Positions 8,005 to 17,573 of a stretch of DNA of 64,000 nucleotides are shown one piece after another. The notes beneath the pieces were generated by a model. That model did no database searches. It was not told where the DNA came from and worked only from the letters and a program-made list of their open reading frames with translations. The stretch is taken from contig NZ_CP133774.1 of the NCBI RefSeq assembly GCF_034344865.1, positions 3,348,001 to 3,412,000 of the forward strand. Direction: 5' to 3'. The position numbers and the translations under genes were made by a program. Source of the DNA: Pseudomonas sp. 10S4. GTDB lineage: Bacteria > Pseudomonadota > Gammaproteobacteria > Pseudomonadales > Pseudomonadaceae. The stretch's first letter is position 1, and the number at the start of each line of letters is the position of its first letter.

Positions 8005-10518
8005 ATGATTCGTCGTTCGCTGCCTGCTGTATTTGCCCTGTTGTTCGCAACGCCCTTGCTGGCCGCTCCCGCAGGCCAACAGACGCTGTTTAACTTTGTG
8101 CGCCCCGCTGATGTGGTTTCGGTGGCGACCCAGGACGCCAGCCTGCCGCAATCCAACGCCGAACAAACGGCCGAAGGCGAAGTCTTGCGCCGGGTCACGT
8201 TCAACCCAGTGGCCCGGCCAACCTTGCGCCTGACCCCGCAAACGGGTGCCTGGGACTGGTCGCAGTCGGGTGTCATGAGCTTGCGGGTCCAGAGCGCGAT
8301 GAACTGGGCCTTGACCCTCTACGTGACGATCCAGAGCAACGATGGCAAGACCCTGGTCAGCCGCGTCGATCTGCCGGCCGGCCCGGCGCAAACCCTGCTG
8401 GTGCCCTTGGTCGCCAGTTCGCCGTTGAGCCAAGGCATGAAGGCCGGTCCGCCGATGCCGATGACCTTTGACGGTCAGCGCGTGTTGCTGGCCAGCAGCG
8501 CCGGTGAGCTGGATCGCAGCCAGATCGTGTCGGTGACCTTGTCGATGGATCAGCCGAAAGTCGCCCAAAGCATCTTGCTGGAACGCTTCGGCGTGCAGGA
8601 CGGCGCGGACGTGACCAAAGCCGCCTATGGCGGTTTGGTCGACGCTTACGGTCAATCGACCCGAGCCAAATGGCCAGAGAAAGTCAGCAGCGACGAGCAG
8701 CTGAAATCCGCTGCCGCGAAAGAACATCAACAGCTGAAAACCTGGCTGGCCGAGCGCGAGAAATCGTCCCTGGACCAATACGGTGGCTGGAACAAAGGCC
8801 CGGCGTTCAAGGCCAGCGGCTTTTTCCGGACCGAGAAACGCGATGGTCGCTGGTATCTGGTAACGCCTGAAGGACACCCGTTCTACTCACTGGGCGTGAA
8901 CACCGTCGCCCCGGACGTCAATCAAACCTACATCGCCGGTCGCGAGTGGATGTTTGAAAACCTGCCAAAACCCGGCGAGCCGCTAGCCAGTCAATATGGC
9001 GAAGGCGACAACCGTGGCGGCAACGGCGCCGATCAGGGCCGTGCCTACAACGCCGGCCGTTGGTATGACTTTTACGGCGCTAACCTGCAGCGCCTCTATG
9101 GCGAACCTTGCGCACCGGGCAGCGACACCAAGGCCGGTGTTGCCGAAGCCGCCAAGGCCGACGCGGTTGCGGCGACAGTTGAGAAAGCCGCTGAACCGCC
9201 GGTCGTTCCTTCGGCTACCGAATCCGGTGTCGCCGAAGCTGCCAAGAACGGCGCCGTAGAAGCGACTGTCGCGAAAGCAGCCGAGCCAAAAACCACCGAG
9301 CGCTGCAAAGCAGTGGTTGATGAAAAACGCTGGGCCAGTCATACCCTGGATCGCCTGCAAGCCTGGGGCTTCAACACCATCGGCAACTGGAGCGCCCCGG
9401 CACTGGGCAATGCTGACCGCGTGCCGTACACCTTGCCGCTGTCGATCGTCGGCGATTACGCCAGCATCAGCACCGGAACTGACTGGTGGGGCGGCATGCC
9501 CGACCCGTTCGACCCGCGTTTCGCCATGGCCACCGAGCGTGCCGTGGCCATCGCGGCTCGGGATCACCGTGACGACCCGTGGCTGATCGGTTACTTCGCA
9601 GACAACGAACTGGCTTGGGCCGGTCCCGGCGATGATCCGAAATCCCGTTACGCCCTGGCCTACGGCACGTTGAAAATGACCACCGACGTGCCGGCCAAAC
9701 GCGCATTTCTCAAGCAATTGCGCGACAAGTACCGCAACCAGGCGGGCCTGTCGAAAGCGTGGGGCATTGATCTGCCGGCCTGGGAATTGATGGAAGACCC
9801 GGGCTTCGAAGCGCCGCTGCCAAGCGCCGATCACCCGGAAATCGAAGCTGACTTCAAATACTTCCAGAAGGTGTTTGCGGACACCTACTTCAAGACCATT
9901 TCCGATTCGCTCAAGTGGCACGCGCCGAACCAGTTGTTGTTGGGTGGTCGTTTCGCCATCAGCACCCCAGAGGCCGTCGAGTCCTGCGCGCAGTATTGCG
10001 ATGTGCTGAGTTTCAACATGTACACCCTCCAACCGCAGGACGGTTACGACTTCGCCAAGCTGCGTAGCCTCGACAAACCGGTGCTGATCACCGAGTTCAA
10101 CTTTGGCTCGGCGGATCGCGGCCCGTTCTGGGGCGGCGTGACGCAACTGGCGAAGGAAGAAGATCGTGGCCCGGCTTACGCCAACTTCCTCAAACAGGCG
10201 ATGAGTGAACCGTCGATTGTCGGTGTGCACTGGTTCCAGTACCTCGACCAACCGGTGACCGGTCGTCTGCTGGATGGCGAAAACGGGCACTTTGGTCTGG
10301 TGGGCATCACTGATCTGCCATTCCAGGGTTTCGTCGACAGCGTGCGCAAAAGCAATTTGCTGGCCGTCGATCAACTGGGCAAAGAGGCCGAGAAGGCCAA
10401 GGCTGAAGCGGATAAGGCCAGCCACGCCGCAACAGAAGGCGGCCGAAAAGGCGAGGCCGGCAAAGGTCCGGGGCAGGGCGCTGGCCATGCGGGTGGGCAT
10501 TCCGGGAATGGTCATTAA
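8005..10518 (+). CDS. Exported glycoside hydrolase, beta-agarase/GH-A clan type
   Basis: An 837-residue protein with a Sec signal peptide (MIRRSLPAVFALLFATPLLA). A beta-sandwich-like region (about 25-230) precedes a TIM-barrel region starting near GFFRTEKRDGRWYLVTPEGH, the agarase-like entry motif. Likely acid/base Glu lies in GYFADNELAWAG (about 528-539) and the nucleophile Glu in PVLITEFNFGSADRG (about 692-706), as in GH-A clan enzymes such as GH42/GH50. Residues about 370-435 are an Ala/Glu/Lys-rich insert with two near-repeats (VAEAAKADAVAATVEKAAEP and a similar copy), and the C-terminus is a Gly/His/Lys-rich tail. The start at 8005 gives the signal peptide. The substrate is unknown; agarase annotation is by fold, not proof of agar use. 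Confidence 0.75.
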   Translation: MIRRSLPAVFALLFATPLLAAPAGQQTLFNFVRPADVVSVATQDASLPQSNAEQTAEGEVLRRVTFNPVARPTLRLTPQTGAWDWSQSGVMSLRVQSAMNWALTLYVTIQSNDGKTLVSRVDLPAGPAQTLLVPLVASSPLSQGMKAGPPMPMTFDGQRVLLASSAGELDRSQIVSVTLSMDQPKVAQSILLERFGVQDGADVTKAAYGGLVDAYGQSTRAKWPEKVSSDEQLKSAAAKEHQQLKTWLAEREKSSLDQYGGWNKGPAFKASGFFRTEKRDGRWYLVTPEGHPFYSLGVNTVAPDVNQTYIAGREWMFENLPKPGEPLASQYGEGDNRGGNGADQGRAYNAGRWYDFYGANLQRLYGEPCAPGSDTKAGVAEAAKADAVAATVEKAAEPPVVPSATESGVAEAAKNGAVEATVAKAAEPKTTERCKAVVDEKRWASHTLDRLQAWGFNTIGNWSAPALGNADRVPYTLPLSIVGDYASISTGTDWWGGMPDPFDPRFAMATERAVAIAARDHRDDPWLIGYFADNELAWAGPGDDPKSRYALAYGTLKMTTDVPAKRAFLKQLRDKYRNQAGLSKAWGIDLPAWELMEDPGFEAPLPSADHPEIEADFKYFQKVFADTYFKTISDSLKWHAPNQLLLGGRFAISTPEAVESCAQYCDVLSFNMYTLQPQDGYDFAKLRSLDKPVLITEFNFGSADRGPFWGGVTQLAKEEDRGPAYANFLKQAMSEPSIVGVHWFQYLDQPVTGRLLDGENGHFGLVGITDLPFQGFVDSVRKSNLLAVDQLGKEAEKAKAEADKASHAATEGGRKGEAGKGPGQGAGHAGGHSGNGH

Positions 10519-10528
10519 GCACTGAGAC

Positions 10529-10636
10529 CTGTGGCGAGGGAGCTTGCCCCCGTAGGACTGCGCAGCAGTCCCGTTCTTTTTAGGGCGAAATGGGGCCGCT
10601 TCGCAGCCCAGCGGGAGCAAGCTCCCTCGCTACAGG
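10529..10636. repeat. REP pair (inverted)
   Basis: The left arm begins CTGTGGCGAGGGAGCTTGC and the right arm ends AAGCTCCCTCGCTACAG. A smaller inner palindrome (GGACTGCGCAGCAGTCC) also occurs. The rest of 10519-10806 shows no gene. Confidence 0.8.
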
Positions 10637-10806
10637 TACAGTGTTCATCCCTAAATATGGGTGTGAGGGCTTGCCCTCTGGCTACTCACTATTTCTGAAT
10701 AAATCTATGGGCGGGTACACCGCCCAGCCCGCACCTGTTCCCAAAACCCTCCGGGGCTGGAACAATGCGGACCACTTTGTAGAGCGTTAATCCGGGGGAG
10801 TTGCGG

Positions 10807-11952
10807 GTGCAGATTCAGGGTCATTACGAGCTTAAGTTCGAAGCGGTGCGCGAAGCCTTCGCCGCGCTGTTCGACGATCCCCAGGAACGTGGCGCGGCGC
10901 TGTGCATCCAGGTCGGCGGTGAAACCGTTCTCGATCTCTGGGCCGGTACCGCCGACAAGGACGGCACCGAAGCCTGGCACAGCGATACCATCGCCAACTT
11001 GTTCTCCTGCACCAAGACCTTCACCGCCGTCACCGCGCTGCAACTAGTGGCTGAAGGCAAGCTGCAACTCGATGCTCCGGTTGCGCGCTACTGGCCCGAA
11101 TTTGCCGCCGCCGGTAAAGAATCCGTGACGTTGCGCCAATTGCTCTGCCATCAGGCCGGTCTGCCGGCCCTGCGCGAGCTGCTGGCCCCTGAAGCGCTTT
11201 ATGACTGGCAAACCATGGTTGACGCGTTGGCCGCCGAAGCCCCGTGGTGGACGCCGGGCCAGGGCCACGGCTATGCCGCGATCACTTACGGTTGGCTGGT
11301 GGGCGAGTTACTGCGTCGTGCCGACGGTCGTGGGCCGGGGGAGTCGATTGTGGCGCGGGTCGCCAAGCCGTTGGGCCTGGACTTCCACGTCGGCCTGGCT
11401 GACGAAGAGTTTCATCGCGTGGCGCATATCGCACGGGGCAAGGGTAACGTCGGCGATGCCGCGGCCCAGCGCCTGCTACAAGTGACAATGCGCGAGCCAA
11501 CGGCCATGACCACCCGGGCGTTCACCAACCCGCCGTCGATCATGACCAGCACCAACAAACCGGAATGGCGGCGCATGCAACAACCCGCCGCCAATGGCCA
11601 CGGCAATGCCCGCAGCCTGGCCGGTTTCTACGCCGGTCTTCTGGACGGTAGCCTGCTGGAAAGCGAAATGCTCGATGAGCTGACCCGCGAACACAGCCTC
11701 GGTGAGGACAAGACTTTACTGACCCAGACCCGTTTCGGCCTGGGTTGCATGCTCGATCAACCAGATGTCCCGAACGCTACCTACGGCCTCGGCCCACGGG
11801 CGTTCGGTCATCCGGGCGCGGGCGGCTCCATCGGTTTTGCTGACCCAGAACATGATGTGGCCTTCGGCTTTGTGACAAATACCTTGGGGCCGTACGTGTT
11901 GATGGATCCACGCGCACAAAAGCTCGTACGGGTACTTGCCGCTTGTCTGTAA
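10807..11952 (+). CDS. Serine hydrolase, beta-lactamase/EstB family
   Basis: A 381-residue class C beta-lactamase-like hydrolase. The catalytic Ser-x-x-Lys is in NLFSCTKTF (Ser near residue 67), and a Tyr-containing second motif is in AITYGWLVGELL. The GHPGAGGSIGFADPE segment near the C-terminus corresponds to the third active-site strand. The GTG at 10807 is chosen because GGGGGAG ends 6 bases upstream; the TTG at 10801 would have no spacer. There is no signal peptide, so it is probably a cytoplasmic esterase or peptidase rather than an antibiotic resistance enzyme. The natural substrate cannot be told. Confidence 0.85.
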   Translation: MQIQGHYELKFEAVREAFAALFDDPQERGAALCIQVGGETVLDLWAGTADKDGTEAWHSDTIANLFSCTKTFTAVTALQLVAEGKLQLDAPVARYWPEFAAAGKESVTLRQLLCHQAGLPALRELLAPEALYDWQTMVDALAAEAPWWTPGQGHGYAAITYGWLVGELLRRADGRGPGESIVARVAKPLGLDFHVGLADEEFHRVAHIARGKGNVGDAAAQRLLQVTMREPTAMTTRAFTNPPSIMTSTNKPEWRRMQQPAANGHGNARSLAGFYAGLLDGSLLESEMLDELTREHSLGEDKTLLTQTRFGLGCMLDQPDVPNATYGLGPRAFGHPGAGGSIGFADPEHDVAFGFVTNTLGPYVLMDPRAQKLVRVLAACL

Positions 11953-12064
11953 AGCGATGCTGAAAGGTCCTGCACAGGAACCTCGTTACCTTTTTTGATT
12001 CAAAGCGTCTGTTTATGCGGTCCGTTGTGGGCGTGCATTTATTACTTCATTTTGTGGATATCCA

Positions 12065-13216
12065 ATGTCATCTAATAAAACTCTCGCTTTGGCAGTGTGC
12101 TTCGCCATCACCGGTTGCGCACAAACTCCGCAAAATGACGCCGCGGGCGACAGCCACTGGTGGCAGTTCGGTTCCTCCGACAAAGTGGCGACCAAGGATT
12201 CGGCGCCAGCCGCCAAGCCTGCTGCGACACCTGCCGCTGCTCCGGCTCCAGTGAAAGCGGCCGCCGCCGCGCCGGTTGCCAAGGCTGAAAGCGCCAGCCA
12301 TTGGTACTGGCCGTTCGGTTCCGATGACGGTGCCGCCAAGCCGGCCGCCACGCCTGACGTAAAAGCTGAAGTCAAACCCCAAGCCACGCCTGCCGTTGTG
12401 GCCAAGGCCGATGCCGACACCGGTAGCAAGTGGTGGTGGCCGTTCGGCGGCAAAGACCAACCTACCGCCAAAGTCGTGCCGATGCCGGACCCGAAAGTCA
12501 CCCAGGCCTGGCTTGATGACTACGAACCGCGTCTGCGTGAAGCGATCAAGGACAGCAACCTGCAACTCGAACGCCGTGAAAACGTATTGGTCGTGATCGC
12601 GCCGATTGACAGCTCGTTCAACCCGAAGCGTCCGGGCATGCTGCTGCCGGTAACCCTTGGCCCGTTCACTCGCGTGGCGAAGATTCTCGAAGTCGATCCG
12701 AAAACCGCCGTGCTGGTCCTCGGTCACAGTGATACTACGGGCGTCGCCACGGATAACGTGAAACTGAGTCAGGAGCGTGCGCAATCGGTTGCAGCGATCT
12801 TCCGCCTCAGTGGTTTGCAGCGTGATCGCCTGATGTTGCGTGGCATGGGCGGTGACGCACCGCGTGCCGCCAACGACAGCCAGGAAGGTCGAGCCATGAA
12901 CCGTCGTGTGGAACTGCTGGTGACCCCGCAAAACACCATGGTAGCGTTGCTGAGCAAGTACAACATGCCAGCTCCGGCGCCGATGACCATGATCGCTGCT
13001 CAGACCGTCAAGCCTGTGGCCGCGCCAGTCACACCTGCACCTGCCGCGACGAAAGCTGCTGTGCCCGCCACGAAAAAGGCTTCAGCCAAGAAAGCGGCGG
13101 CCAAGGCTCCAGCGAAGAAGGCCCCGGCCAAGAAGGCTGCAACCCCAGCCAAGAAAACGGCCCCGGTCAAAGACGCGTCTGACGACGGCAAAGTCGCTGA
13201 CGCCAGCAAAAAGTAA
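12065..13216 (+). CDS. OmpA-family lipoprotein with aromatic repeats and H1-like tail
   Basis: A 383-residue lipoprotein. The signal ends ITGC (Cys 17). Residues 30-140 are Ala/Pro/Lys-rich and hold three copies of an aromatic motif (SHWWQFGSSD, SHWYWPFGSDDG, SKWWWPFGGKD). Residues about 165-300 are an OmpA C-terminal peptidoglycan-binding domain (LGHSDTTGVATDNVKLSQER, GMGGDAPRAANDS, AMNRRVELLV). The last 60 residues are a Lys/Ala/Pro tail of KKA-AKAPAKK repeats resembling histone H1/AlgP. The combination suggests an envelope-anchored protein with a polycationic end. No strong ribosome site is seen before the ATG. The function is unknown. Confidence 0.85.
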   Translation: MSSNKTLALAVCFAITGCAQTPQNDAAGDSHWWQFGSSDKVATKDSAPAAKPAATPAAAPAPVKAAAAAPVAKAESASHWYWPFGSDDGAAKPAATPDVKAEVKPQATPAVVAKADADTGSKWWWPFGGKDQPTAKVVPMPDPKVTQAWLDDYEPRLREAIKDSNLQLERRENVLVVIAPIDSSFNPKRPGMLLPVTLGPFTRVAKILEVDPKTAVLVLGHSDTTGVATDNVKLSQERAQSVAAIFRLSGLQRDRLMLRGMGGDAPRAANDSQEGRAMNRRVELLVTPQNTMVALLSKYNMPAPAPMTMIAAQTVKPVAAPVTPAPAATKAAVPATKKASAKKAAAKAPAKKAPAKKAATPAKKTAPVKDASDDGKVADASKK

Positions 13217-13240
13217 TTCGTTAACCAGAAGGAATGCGCC

Positions 13241-13887
13241 ATGACCCAGGCCCTGGCTGATATGCGTCGCGACTACACCCGCGACGGCTTGACCGAGGCG
13301 CAAGCCCCGGCCGAGCCGTTCGCGCTGTTCCATCAGTGGTTCGCCGATGCGGTGAAAACCGAGCAGGTGCCGGTCGAGGCCAATGCAATGACCCTGGCCA
13401 CCGTCGATCCGGACGGTCGACCGCATTGCCGCATTCTGCTGCTCAAGGGCCTGGATGCTCAGGGCTTTACCTTCTTCACTAACTACGAAAGCGCCAAGGG
13501 CGAGCAGTTGGCGGCGAACCCGTTCGCCGCCATGACGTTTTTTGGCCGACCCTGGAGCGTCAGGTGCGCATAGAGGGCCGCGTGGTGAAGGTTACGCCGC
13601 AAGAGTCCGACGCCTACTATCAGGTTCGGCCACTGGGCAGCCGCCTCGGTGCCTGGGCTTCGCCCCAGAGCCGCGTGATCGCCGGTCGTGGCGAGTTGGA
13701 AGACTTGCTCAAGGCTACCGAGCAGCGTTTCAGCGACACTCAACCTGACTGCCCGGAACATTGGGGCGGTTATCGTTTGCTACCCGAGCGCATCGAGTTC
13801 TGGCAAGGCCGTCCGAGCCGCCTGCACGATCGCCTCAACTACCGCTTACAGGGCGCTGACTGGATTCTTGAACGTCTGGCACCCTAA
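13241..13887 (+). pseudogene. pdxH: Pyridoxamine 5'-phosphate oxidase PdxH, frameshifted
   Basis: Two frames add up to a normal PdxH (about 215 residues), the FMN enzyme that makes pyridoxal 5'-phosphate. The first frame (13241 to 13573) carries [20 protein letters not shown] and [20 protein letters not shown]. The second frame, from the break to 13887, carries [35 protein letters not shown] and the C-terminal [15 protein letters not shown] signature. The break is in a run of six T near 13539-13544; one more T would restore [17 protein letters not shown]. The gene is important for cofactor supply, so a sequencing indel is at least as likely as a true mutation. Confidence 0.88.
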
Positions 13888-13892
13888 GCGCT

Positions 13893-14129
13893 CTATCGAC
13901 CGGGATAGCCTGCTGCAGCGGCTTCAAGCCACTGCGGCAGGTCTCGACGCTTGATTCTCTGCGCTTGAGCGTTCGCCAGTTGCTGGAGCATGAAGGCTTT
14001 TTTCTGCTCGTCCTTCCCGGCCAAGGCTAACGCCAGATCGCGGTCCATCCAGCGTTTGATCCGTATGTACAGCCACCCGTGGAAGTACAAACCGGCCAGC
14101 GTCGTGACCACAATGATGAAATAATCCAT
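13893..14129 (-). CDS. Small membrane-anchored protein, unknown function
   Basis: A 78-residue protein with one N-terminal membrane helix (residues 2-24, DYFIIVVTTLAGLYFHGWLYI) followed by a charged, helical cytoplasmic part (KRWMDRDLALALAGKDEQKK ... LANAQAQRIKRRDL). I do not recognise a named family. It is convergent with pdxH, ending 5 bases from it. Codon use and composition match the chromosome, so it is probably a real conserved Pseudomonas gene. Confidence 0.65.
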   Translation of the reverse strand: MDYFIIVVTTLAGLYFHGWLYIRIKRWMDRDLALALAGKDEQKKAFMLQQLANAQAQRIKRRDLPQWLEAAAAGYPGR

Positions 14130-14295
14130 GAAAATCCTTGGCTCAACGGCGCAGTTTTAGTCATTTGACGCTACTGTGTTGTCAGTTCAGAGGCGCCTGT
14201 ACCGGGCCTGAATGAAAACAATTTTATCCGGGCGATGCCGTGACAGGCGTCAAGCTGCGGAGTTTAATGAATACCTGTCCTTTGGAGTTGATGCT

Positions 14296-14760
14296 ATGCG
14301 TAAGTCTGTTCTGCTGGTTGCTTCCTTTTCCACGATGGCGATGTTGCTCACCGGCTGCCAATCGAGCCTGACCGGTGACTCCTACTCCCGTGACGAAGCG
14401 CGTCGCGTGCAGACGATTCGTATGGGTACCATCGAATCCCTGCGCCCAGTGAAAATTGAAGGCACCAAGACCCCAATCGGCGGCGTAGCCGGTGCCGTGG
14501 TCGGTGGTGTTGGCGGCAGCGCCATCGGTGGCGGTCGCGGCAGCATCGTGGCAGCGGTAATCGGTGCCGTTGCTGGCGGTCTGGTCGGTTCGGCTGCTGA
14601 AGAAGGCCTGACCCGCACCCAAGGTGTGGAAATCACCGTTCGTGAAGACGACGGCAGCATGCGTGCCTACGTCCAGGAAGTTCAGCCAAACGAAGTGTTC
14701 CGTGTGGGTGAGCGCGTGCGCATCTCCACGGTTGGTGGGACTAGCCGCGTTTCGCACTAA
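14296..14760 (+). CDS. Glycine-zipper 2TM outer membrane lipoprotein (SlyB/Pcp-like)
   Basis: A 154-residue lipoprotein. The signal ends LLTGC (Cys 20). A glycine zipper (GGVAGAVVGGVGGSAIGGGR and the following AAVIGAVAGGLVGSAAEEG) spans about residues 60-100, followed by a small beta-rich C-terminal domain (QGVEITVREDDGSMRAYVQE, GERVRIST). This is the SlyB/PcpY-type architecture of outer-membrane lipoproteins linked to envelope integrity. The ATG at 14296 has GGAG 8 bases upstream. A strong terminator follows. Confidence 0.88.
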   Translation: MRKSVLLVASFSTMAMLLTGCQSSLTGDSYSRDEARRVQTIRMGTIESLRPVKIEGTKTPIGGVAGAVVGGVGGSAIGGGRGSIVAAVIGAVAGGLVGSAAEEGLTRTQGVEITVREDDGSMRAYVQEVQPNEVFRVGERVRISTVGGTSRVSH

Positions 14761-14780
14761 GCGGGATTACGGATAAAAGA

Positions 14781-14814
14781 AAACCCCGATCAGGTGACTG
14801 GTCGGGGTTTTTTG
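14781..14814 (+). terminator. Rho-independent terminator after the SlyB-like gene
   Basis: Stem AACCCCGA-CAG/CTG-TCGGGGTT around a short loop, followed by a run of T. It lies 20 bases after the stop codon. Confidence 0.85.
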
Positions 14815-14863
14815 TTTTGCGCGATTGTTAAAAAAAGCTGGAATTTGGTTTTTTGAAAGCTCG

Positions 14864-15088
14864 TTATTCGTATGTGGTCAGAAACAAATCAAGATTTTTC
14901 GGCAAATCGAGAGAGCATGCTTTTTCTATGCTCGTGATCTGTTGTTCGGAAAGGCGATAGTCATGTAATGAGTCTTCATCTTTCTCCCAACCCATAATCA
15001 GTTTGAGTTTGGTAGTTGTAATAGGGATTTGCTTCTCAAATGAAGGGAAATCTTCACCCTTCGGAACCCCCATAATTAGATGCTTCAT
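14864..15088 (-). CDS. Putative bacteriocin immunity protein
   Basis: A 74-residue, acidic, relatively AT-rich gene directly after the rRNase toxin module; its ATG overlaps the toxin stop (15085-15088). This position and tight coupling are those of colicin/pyocin immunity genes. The sequence (MKHLIMGVPKGEDFPSFEKQ ... LSEQQITSIEKACSLDLPKN) does not resemble colicin E3 immunity protein by eye, so the assignment rests on position. It probably binds and neutralises the nuclease domain. Base composition unlike the flanks suggests horizontal transfer. Confidence 0.6.
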   Translation of the reverse strand: MKHLIMGVPKGEDFPSFEKQIPITTTKLKLIMGWEKDEDSLHDYRLSEQQITSIEKACSLDLPKNLDLFLTTYE

Positions 15089-16265
15089 GGCTCTACCTTT
15101 CTTGTCGGGTCTGCTGGTTTGTTCTGAGTGCCGGTTTCATGGTCGAACTCGCCCAAATGTTTTCCTCGCTTGTTGTATTTTTCAACTGCGCCGTGCTGAA
15201 AATCCCATTCGTAAATCGTTCCACTTCTATCCTTCCAGCGTGGGCGTAATCCTCCGCCACCTTTGATGGGGGTTTTGGGGTTAGCCCATTTAGCGTCCGG
15301 ATAGGCAGGCAAAAGTGTAGGTTTCGGATGGTAGTTCAGCTGAGGCGCATTCAGCACTATGTAAACCGGCTTCACCCCGAACCCACCGGAAACACAAGAA
15401 TGAAATCCTTGTACTCAGGCGGATAAACCGGATTCACGATGATGCTGTCCGCCGCTTTCGTCGGCGGGTAAACCCAGATGTGCGGGGCCTGCGGTGCGGC
15501 TTCTAAAGCGGGAATACCAAGAATGTCAGACCCATCCACCGCCGGGGTCCAGATCAGCTCAACGCCATCCCCGAGATCAGCCACCCGCTGACTGTCGCGC
15601 AACGCGAACTGCACGACATCAACCATTTCCCATTCCCGGTTCTTGCCGGTGTAGAAGCCATAACCCTTGAGGCTGCCATCGGGCTGTTGCTCGATCCTTA
15701 GGCGAACACGGGTGCGGGCCTGTTTCAGGGCGCGAAGCTGATCTTCGGTGTAGAGCGCGCTATCACCCAGGCTGGGTGTCCAGAACAGCGCAACCAATCC
15801 GGCCAGTACGGTGGCCCCGGCCACGCCGAGTGCTGGCGCTGCGGATATGGCCGGGAGCCGCAATGCGATGTGTCCGATACCGAGCGGGAGGGCAGTGCTG
15901 CTGATCGTTTCAAGATTCAGCAACCCGGCATCGTCTACTTCGCGAGCACCGAGCCAGGCGACTTCCCCGTAATCCTTGAGGCTGTCGGTCGGCACCATTC
16001 CCGAAGGGTTGGAATAATCGATGATCGCGTCCGGCAAGTTGCAGGATTTGGCGAAGACGCAGCCGGCCCGAACGGTTTCGTCCTTTGACGAGACGACCGT
16101 AAGACTGCGTTCGAAGGCGTCTTGCCTGGCAAGCATGGCGTCGTAGGCGCTTTGCCTGGCGTCCCGCGCGGCCAGCTCGGCGGCAGTCATGAAGCGATGG
16201 GTGACGTGATGGCCGTCACCCGACGGTGAATTTTTAACCCGGGGAATGTCCTTGTTGCCAGCCAC
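15085..16265 (-). pseudogene. S-type pyocin-like toxin with colicin E3-type rRNase domain, frameshifted
   Basis: The first frame (16265 to 15372) encodes a short pyocin_S-type region: VFAKSCNLPDAIIDYSNPSG, a hydrophobic Ala-rich helix near residues 115-165, and LYTEDQLRALKQARTRVRLR. It ends after DFILVFPVGSG. The second frame (15375 to 15085) continues with KPVYIVLNAPQLNYHP and a cloacin/colicin E3-like tail (IYEWDFQHGAVEKYN). The catalytic pattern Asp-x-x-His-x-x-x-Glu of colicin E3 (D510, H513, E517) is intact, with a matching Arg near the end. A single extra G in the GGGG run at the junction would fuse the frames. E3-type nucleases cut 16S rRNA near A1493. The GTG start at 16265 has AAGGA upstream. 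No N-terminal receptor-binding domain is present. Confidence 0.8.
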
Positions 16266-16385
16266 TGATTATCCTTTCATTCGTCCATCGGCAGCCCCCT
16301 TAAAGGGACTGCACGACGTTAACGAACGTGGCTAACCGTGGCTGTAGGACGAGTCTTCAATGTCCTGAGGAGTATTCTCTGTTTC

Positions 16386-17573
16386 TCAGGATTGCAGCGC
16401 GGCACTCTTTCGACTCGCCGCCGCCGTCACCGCATAACCGATCAACGCAGCCAGAATCGAACCGGTCAGAATCCCCATACGGTCCATCCCAGCGTATTCA
16501 CTGGCGCCCGGCACAAACGCCAGGGAACCGACAAACAGGCTCATGGTGAAACCAATCCCGCAGAGGATCGCCACACCCAACACCTGGCCCCAGTTGGCGC
16601 CTTGGGGCAGGGAGGCGATGCCGATTTTCACCGACAGCCAGGTCAGGCCGAACACGCCGACGGTCTTGCCCAGCAGCAGGCCGGCGGCGATGCCCATCGG
16701 TACATGGTGGGTGAAGCTTTCCACGGTCACGCCACTGAGGGACAGGCCGGCATTGGCAAAGGCAAACAGCGGCAGAATGCCGTAGGCCACCCACGGATGC
16801 AGGGCGTGCTCCAGCGTCATCAACGGTGAAGGCTCGGCGTTTTTGGTGCGCAGTGGAATGCAGAAGGCCAGGGTTACGCCGGCCAGTGTCGCGTGGACAC
16901 CACTCTTGAGCACGCAGACCCACAGGATCAGACCAATGATCATGTACGGCCCGAGCTTGACCACGCCGAGCCGGTTCATCGCGATCAGCGCGACGATACA
17001 GGCGCCGGCCAGTGCCAGGGACAGGGTCGACAGCGTGCCGGAATAGAAGATCGCGATGACGATGATCGCACCCAGGTCGTCAATGATCGCCAGGGTCATG
17101 AGGAACAACTTCAGCGACACCGGCACGCGCTTGCCCAGCAGGGCGAGTACGCCAAGGGCGAAGGCAATGTCAGTAGCCATCGGAATCGCCCAGCCACCCA
17201 ACGCCACCGGGTCGTCGCGGTTGAGGAACCAGTAGACCAATGCTGGCACGACCATGCCGCCAATCGCCGCCGCGCCGGGCAGAACGATCTGCGACGGTTT
17301 CGACAGTTGGCCGTCGAGGACTTCGCGCTTCACTTCCAGGCCGATCAGCAGGAAGAACATCGCCATCAGGCCGTCATTGATCCACAGCAGCAAAGGCTTG
17401 GCGATTTTCAGCGCGCCGATCTGGGCCACCACGGGGGTGTCCAGCAGGCCGTTATAGAGCCACGACAGCGACGAGTTGTTGATGATTAAAGCCAGGGCTG
17501 CAGCGGCGATCAGTAACAGACCGCTGGCAGCTTCCAACTGAAAGAAACGCGTGAAAGTGCTACGCAGAGGCAA
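16386..17573 (-). CDS. nhaA: Na+/H+ antiporter NhaA
   Basis: A 395-residue inner-membrane antiporter that exports Na+ in exchange for H+, used for sodium and alkaline pH tolerance. The family signature is clear: [19 protein letters not shown], the [16 protein letters not shown] segment carrying one essential Asp, and the [19 protein letters not shown] segment with the paired Asp residues of the ion site. Eleven to twelve hydrophobic helices are visible. The length is standard. No nhaR-like regulator is adjacent. Confidence 0.95.
   Translation of the reverse strand: MPLRSTFTRFFQLEAASGLLLIAAAALALIINNSSLSWLYNGLLDTPVVAQIGALKIAKPLLLWINDGLMAMFFLLIGLEVKREVLDGQLSKPSQIVLPGAAAIGGMVVPALVYWFLNRDDPVALGGWAIPMATDIAFALGVLALLGKRVPVSLKLFLMTLAIIDDLGAIIVIAIFYSGTLSTLSLALAGACIVALIAMNRLGVVKLGPYMIIGLILWVCVLKSGVHATLAGVTLAFCIPLRTKNAEPSPLMTLEHALHPWVAYGILPLFAFANAGLSLSGVTVESFTHHVPMGIAAGLLLGKTVGVFGLTWLSVKIGIASLPQGANWGQVLGVAILCGIGFTMSLFVGSLAFVPGASEYAGMDRMGILTGSILAALIGYAVTAAASRKSAALQS

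Noticed and set aside
8983..10620. A 545-codon frame antisense to the glycoside hydrolase
   Set aside because: No domain or ribosome site; the sense gene has a signal peptide and catalytic motifs.
16266..16385. A PrtN P-box or LexA site for the pyocin-like toxin
   Set aside because: I looked for repeated ATTGnn-GTnn units and CTGT-N8-ACAG and found no convincing match.
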